From the IMG/VR virus record IMGVR_UViG_3300034106_003060, positions 1 through 22,358 of that record: 22,358 nucleotides of DNA; one strand, given 5' to 3'. Of this stretch, positions 20,470 through 22,358 are shown one piece after another (position 1 is the stretch's first letter; each line of letters opens with the position of its first letter). The notes beneath the pieces are model-generated. The model did no database searches, had not been told where the DNA came from, and saw nothing but the letters and a program-made list of their open reading frames with translations. The position numbers and the translations under genes are program-made. This DNA is from a virus.

Positions 20470-21774
20470 ATGACGAAACGAGAACTACTCTCCTCCGTCT
20501 CCGCGCTGGAAAACGACTACAGCGCATTACTGGCGGCCTCTGCGGTCGCCGCCGACCCGGTCGCGCATCTTGCTACCGTGGACGCCAAAGAATCCGAACT
20601 GAAGTCCGTCCGCAAGCAGTTGGCGGCGGTCGAGGCGCTCGAAGCGCGGGCCAAGCAGAACGTGACCCGTGAGCCTGCTCGCGTGATCAGCGACAACGAA
20701 GCGAAACGGCCCTGGGCCAGCTTCGGCGAGAACCTCCAGGCCATCGCTTTTGCTCAGTCCCCTGCTGGCTCGTTTCAGGGCCTCGGTGGCAAGGTTGACA
20801 AGCGACTCTTCGAGACGCTGACCGCCACCGGCTCTTCGGCCAGCATTCCGGCCGACGGCGGCTTTGCCATTGCGACGGCGTTTTCCGACCTGCTGCTGCG
20901 GCGGGCCCGCGAAACGGCTAGGATCTTCCCGCTGGTGAACGAGATCCCGATGGACGAAGGTTCTGACTCCATCGACTTGCCGTACATCGACGAGACCAGC
21001 CGCGCCAACGGTTCGCGTTGGGGCGGCGTCCAGGCGTACTGGACCGGCGAAGCTGACGCGCCGACGGCCACCAAGCCCAGATTTGCGCGCCACGAATTGC
21101 GGCTGGAATCGCTGAAGTGTTTGACTTATGCCACGGAGCGCCTGCTCCGCAATGCAACGGCCATGGGTGCTGTGCTGGAAAATGCCTTCGCCTCCGAGAT
21201 TGCGTTCAAACTGGATGACGCTATCTGGCGCGGCAACGGTGCTGGTATGCCTCTCGGTTTTAGCGTGCAGAATTACGGCGCGCAGTTGCTCGTGCAGGTT
21301 GCCAAGAAGTCCGGCCAGACCGCCGACACCTTCGTGATTGAAAACGCTACAGCCATGCTTTCTCGCCTTCTGCGCGACCCGGGCGACCGCATCGCTTGGT
21401 TCTGCAACCCGGACACGATCGGCCAATTCCCGCTGTTGACCGTTGGCCAGCAGCCGGTGTTCCTGCCGAACAACAGCGCAGTCGGGAGTATGCAGTACGG
21501 CACCTTCTTTGGTTTCCCGGTGATTGTTGTCGAGCAGGCCGAAACGCTGGGCGACGCTGGCGACATTGTGCTCGCGAACATGAGCAAGTACGTCATGATC
21601 ACCCAGGGCGGCCTCCGCGCTGCGCAATCCATGCACGTGCGGTTCATCTTCGACGAGATGACCTTCAAATGGTCGTTCGACGCCAACGGCCAGAGCAGCG
21701 TCAAACAGCCGATCACCCCGTTCAAAGGCCCCAACACCCTGTCGCCCTTTGTGACGACTGCGGCCCGCGCCTAA
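20470..21774 (+). CDS. Major capsid protein, HK97 fold (434 aa)
   Basis: Main shell protein. The first 100 or so residues are a helical scaffold-like (delta) domain (SSVSALENDYSALLAASAVA, DAKESELKSVRKQLAAVEALEARAKQN) expected to be removed by the protease. The core starts around 'DKRLFETLTATGSSASIPADGGFAI' and contains ARIFPLVNEIPMDEGSDSIDLPYIDET, FARHELRLESLKCLTYATERLLRN, AIWRGNGAGMPLGF and the C-terminal 'TFKWSFDANGQSSVKQPITPFKG', all typical. A clear AAGGAG precedes the ATG. No sign of truncation. Confidence 0.96.
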   Translation: MTKRELLSSVSALENDYSALLAASAVAADPVAHLATVDAKESELKSVRKQLAAVEALEARAKQNVTREPARVISDNEAKRPWASFGENLQAIAFAQSPAGSFQGLGGKVDKRLFETLTATGSSASIPADGGFAIATAFSDLLLRRARETARIFPLVNEIPMDEGSDSIDLPYIDETSRANGSRWGGVQAYWTGEADAPTATKPRFARHELRLESLKCLTYATERLLRNATAMGAVLENAFASEIAFKLDDAIWRGNGAGMPLGFSVQNYGAQLLVQVAKKSGQTADTFVIENATAMLSRLLRDPGDRIAWFCNPDTIGQFPLLTVGQQPVFLPNNSAVGSMQYGTFFGFPVIVVEQAETLGDAGDIVLANMSKYVMITQGGLRAAQSMHVRFIFDEMTFKWSFDANGQSSVKQPITPFKGPNTLSPFVTTAARA

Positions 21775-21787
21775 ACATAAAACCGGA

Positions 21788-21809
21788 GCGGGCGGCGCAA
21801 GTCGCCCGC
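21788..21809 (+). promoter_or_regulatory. Hairpin between capsid and next gene
   Basis: GCGGGCG (21788-21794) pairs with CGCCCGC (21803-21809), loop GCGCAAGT, in the 51-base gap after the capsid stop. It lacks a T-run and is followed closely by AAGGAG for the next gene. It may adjust expression or protect the capsid message. Confidence 0.55.
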
Positions 21810-21825
21810 ACTAAGGAGACCCAAC

Positions 21826-22302
21826 ATGCCTCGTTACGAATTACTCAACAATTTGCACTTTGTCAAGGGGCTCGATCCCGTGGCCGACGCCTTCGCGGGC
21901 ACAGTTACTTCGGACGTCGTGAGTCTGGAAAATCATGAAAGTGCCATCTTTCTTGTTTACAAGGGAGTTGGCACAACTGGCACTTCGACTATCACTGTTG
22001 AGGCCTGTGACGACTTCGTCCCGACCAACACCAGCGCTGTGGGATTTCTCAGCAAGTCCATCACGTCGACCGACGTTCAGGGCGCGATGACGACCCGCGC
22101 GGCGGCCGGTTTTACCACGACCGCTGGTAGCAGCCAGATGTACGCGATTCAGGTCAACGTCGAGGAGCTGCAAGCCAGCGGCTACCATTGCGTCCGGCTC
22201 AAATGCGTCGAGGTTGTCGATTCGCCTGTTCTGGGCGGCATCGCTATCGCTCTGGCTGGCCCGCGCTTCGGCGGATCTGCTACCGCAACCGAGATTGCCT
22301 AA
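21826..22302 (+). CDS. Putative head decoration or minor capsid protein (158 aa)
   Basis: Beta-rich protein directly after the capsid gene, where decoration proteins usually lie. AAGGAG precedes the ATG. The composition is rich in Thr, Val, Ser and Ala with alternating strands (DVVSLENHESAIFLVYKGVGTTGTSTITVEACDDFV, AIQVNVEELQASGYHCVRLKCVEVVDSPVLGGIAIALAGPRFGG). The pattern resembles uncharacterised phage proteins with a jelly-roll-like domain next to HK97 capsids. The decoration role is inferred from position and fold style only. Confidence 0.7.
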   Translation: MPRYELLNNLHFVKGLDPVADAFAGTVTSDVVSLENHESAIFLVYKGVGTTGTSTITVEACDDFVPTNTSAVGFLSKSITSTDVQGAMTTRAAAGFTTTAGSSQMYAIQVNVEELQASGYHCVRLKCVEVVDSPVLGGIAIALAGPRFGGSATATEIA

Positions 22303-22305
22303 CAC

Positions 22306-22358
22306 ATGGATTTACGTCTCCAGCTAGTGACCGGCCCGACCGGCTACCCGCTCGAAGC
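22306..22358 (+). CDS. Start of a head-tail connector protein (partial, cut by window)
   Basis: ATG 22306 reads MDLRLQLVTGPTGYPLE and leaves the window after 17 codons. This resembles the opening of gp6-like head-tail connector proteins of HK97-type phages (xLxLVTxPxxxPLxLxEAKxHLR), and the position after the capsid block fits. Too short for certainty. Confidence 0.5.
   Translation, partial: MDLRLQLVTGPTGYPLE

Noticed and set aside
20527-21636. Long minus-strand ORF (369 codons) opposite the capsid gene
   Set aside because: Antisense shadow of a certain gene, with low-complexity translation and no ribosome site.

Overview
The window is a continuous piece of a tailed double-stranded DNA phage or prophage (Caudoviricetes). 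It is GC-rich, every credible gene is on the + strand, and genes are packed with 1-20 base overlaps (ATGA, GTGA, TAATG). The virion proteins are HK97-type: P27-like small terminase, large terminase, HK97-fold portal, S78 prohead protease and HK97-fold major capsid. No integrase, excisionase, CI/Cro repressor or tRNA gene is visible, so lifestyle is open; the only recognisable transcription-factor-like protein is a 47-residue ribbon-helix-helix protein. The host cannot be fixed from this sequence. High GC and strong Shine-Dalgarno sites suit a GC-rich bacterium, probably a proteobacterium (inference).

Layout. 1-2606: distal virion genes, namely a short ORF, a protein built of about eight 20-residue tryptophan repeats, and a tail fibre. 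2607-5029: two hairpins, then a lysis-type cassette with an alanine-rich protein, an M15 peptidase endolysin, a membrane-anchored protein, a small helical protein and a family-4 holin. 5067-5096: a strong intrinsic terminator closing the late block. 5100-5988: a probable promoter with an embedded palindrome, the ribbon-helix-helix gene, two tiny membrane-protein genes, a run of twelve GGCNN pentamers and a leader with two mutually exclusive stem-loops. 5989-8159: recombination genes (Bet/RecT annealing protein, Gp157-like protein, RuvC-like resolvase). 8156-12958: about fifteen small accessory genes, several Cys-rich and zinc-ribbon-like. 12955-15665: a DUF3223/DCL protein with an HNH-like tail and a prim-pol/D5 helicase. 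15666-15994: a non-coding block of inverted GGAACG repeats that may be a replication origin. 15995-22358: HNH endonuclease, a non-coding block with DnaA-box-like 11-mers, terminase subunits, portal, protease, capsid, a probable decoration protein and the start of a head-tail connector.

Working picture (inference): the promoter near 5112-5140 starts the early transcript for recombination and replication. The prim-pol helicase acts at an origin near the 15.7-15.9 kb repeats. The HNH protein and terminase act at a packaging site in 16313-16590 to fill HK97-type heads. The tail and lysis genes at the left end would follow the head-tail genes beyond the right edge in a circular or permuted genome. 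The least explained elements are the 5.1-5.97 kb regulatory region, the 15.7-15.9 kb repeats, the 16.5 kb 11-mers and the tryptophan-repeat protein.
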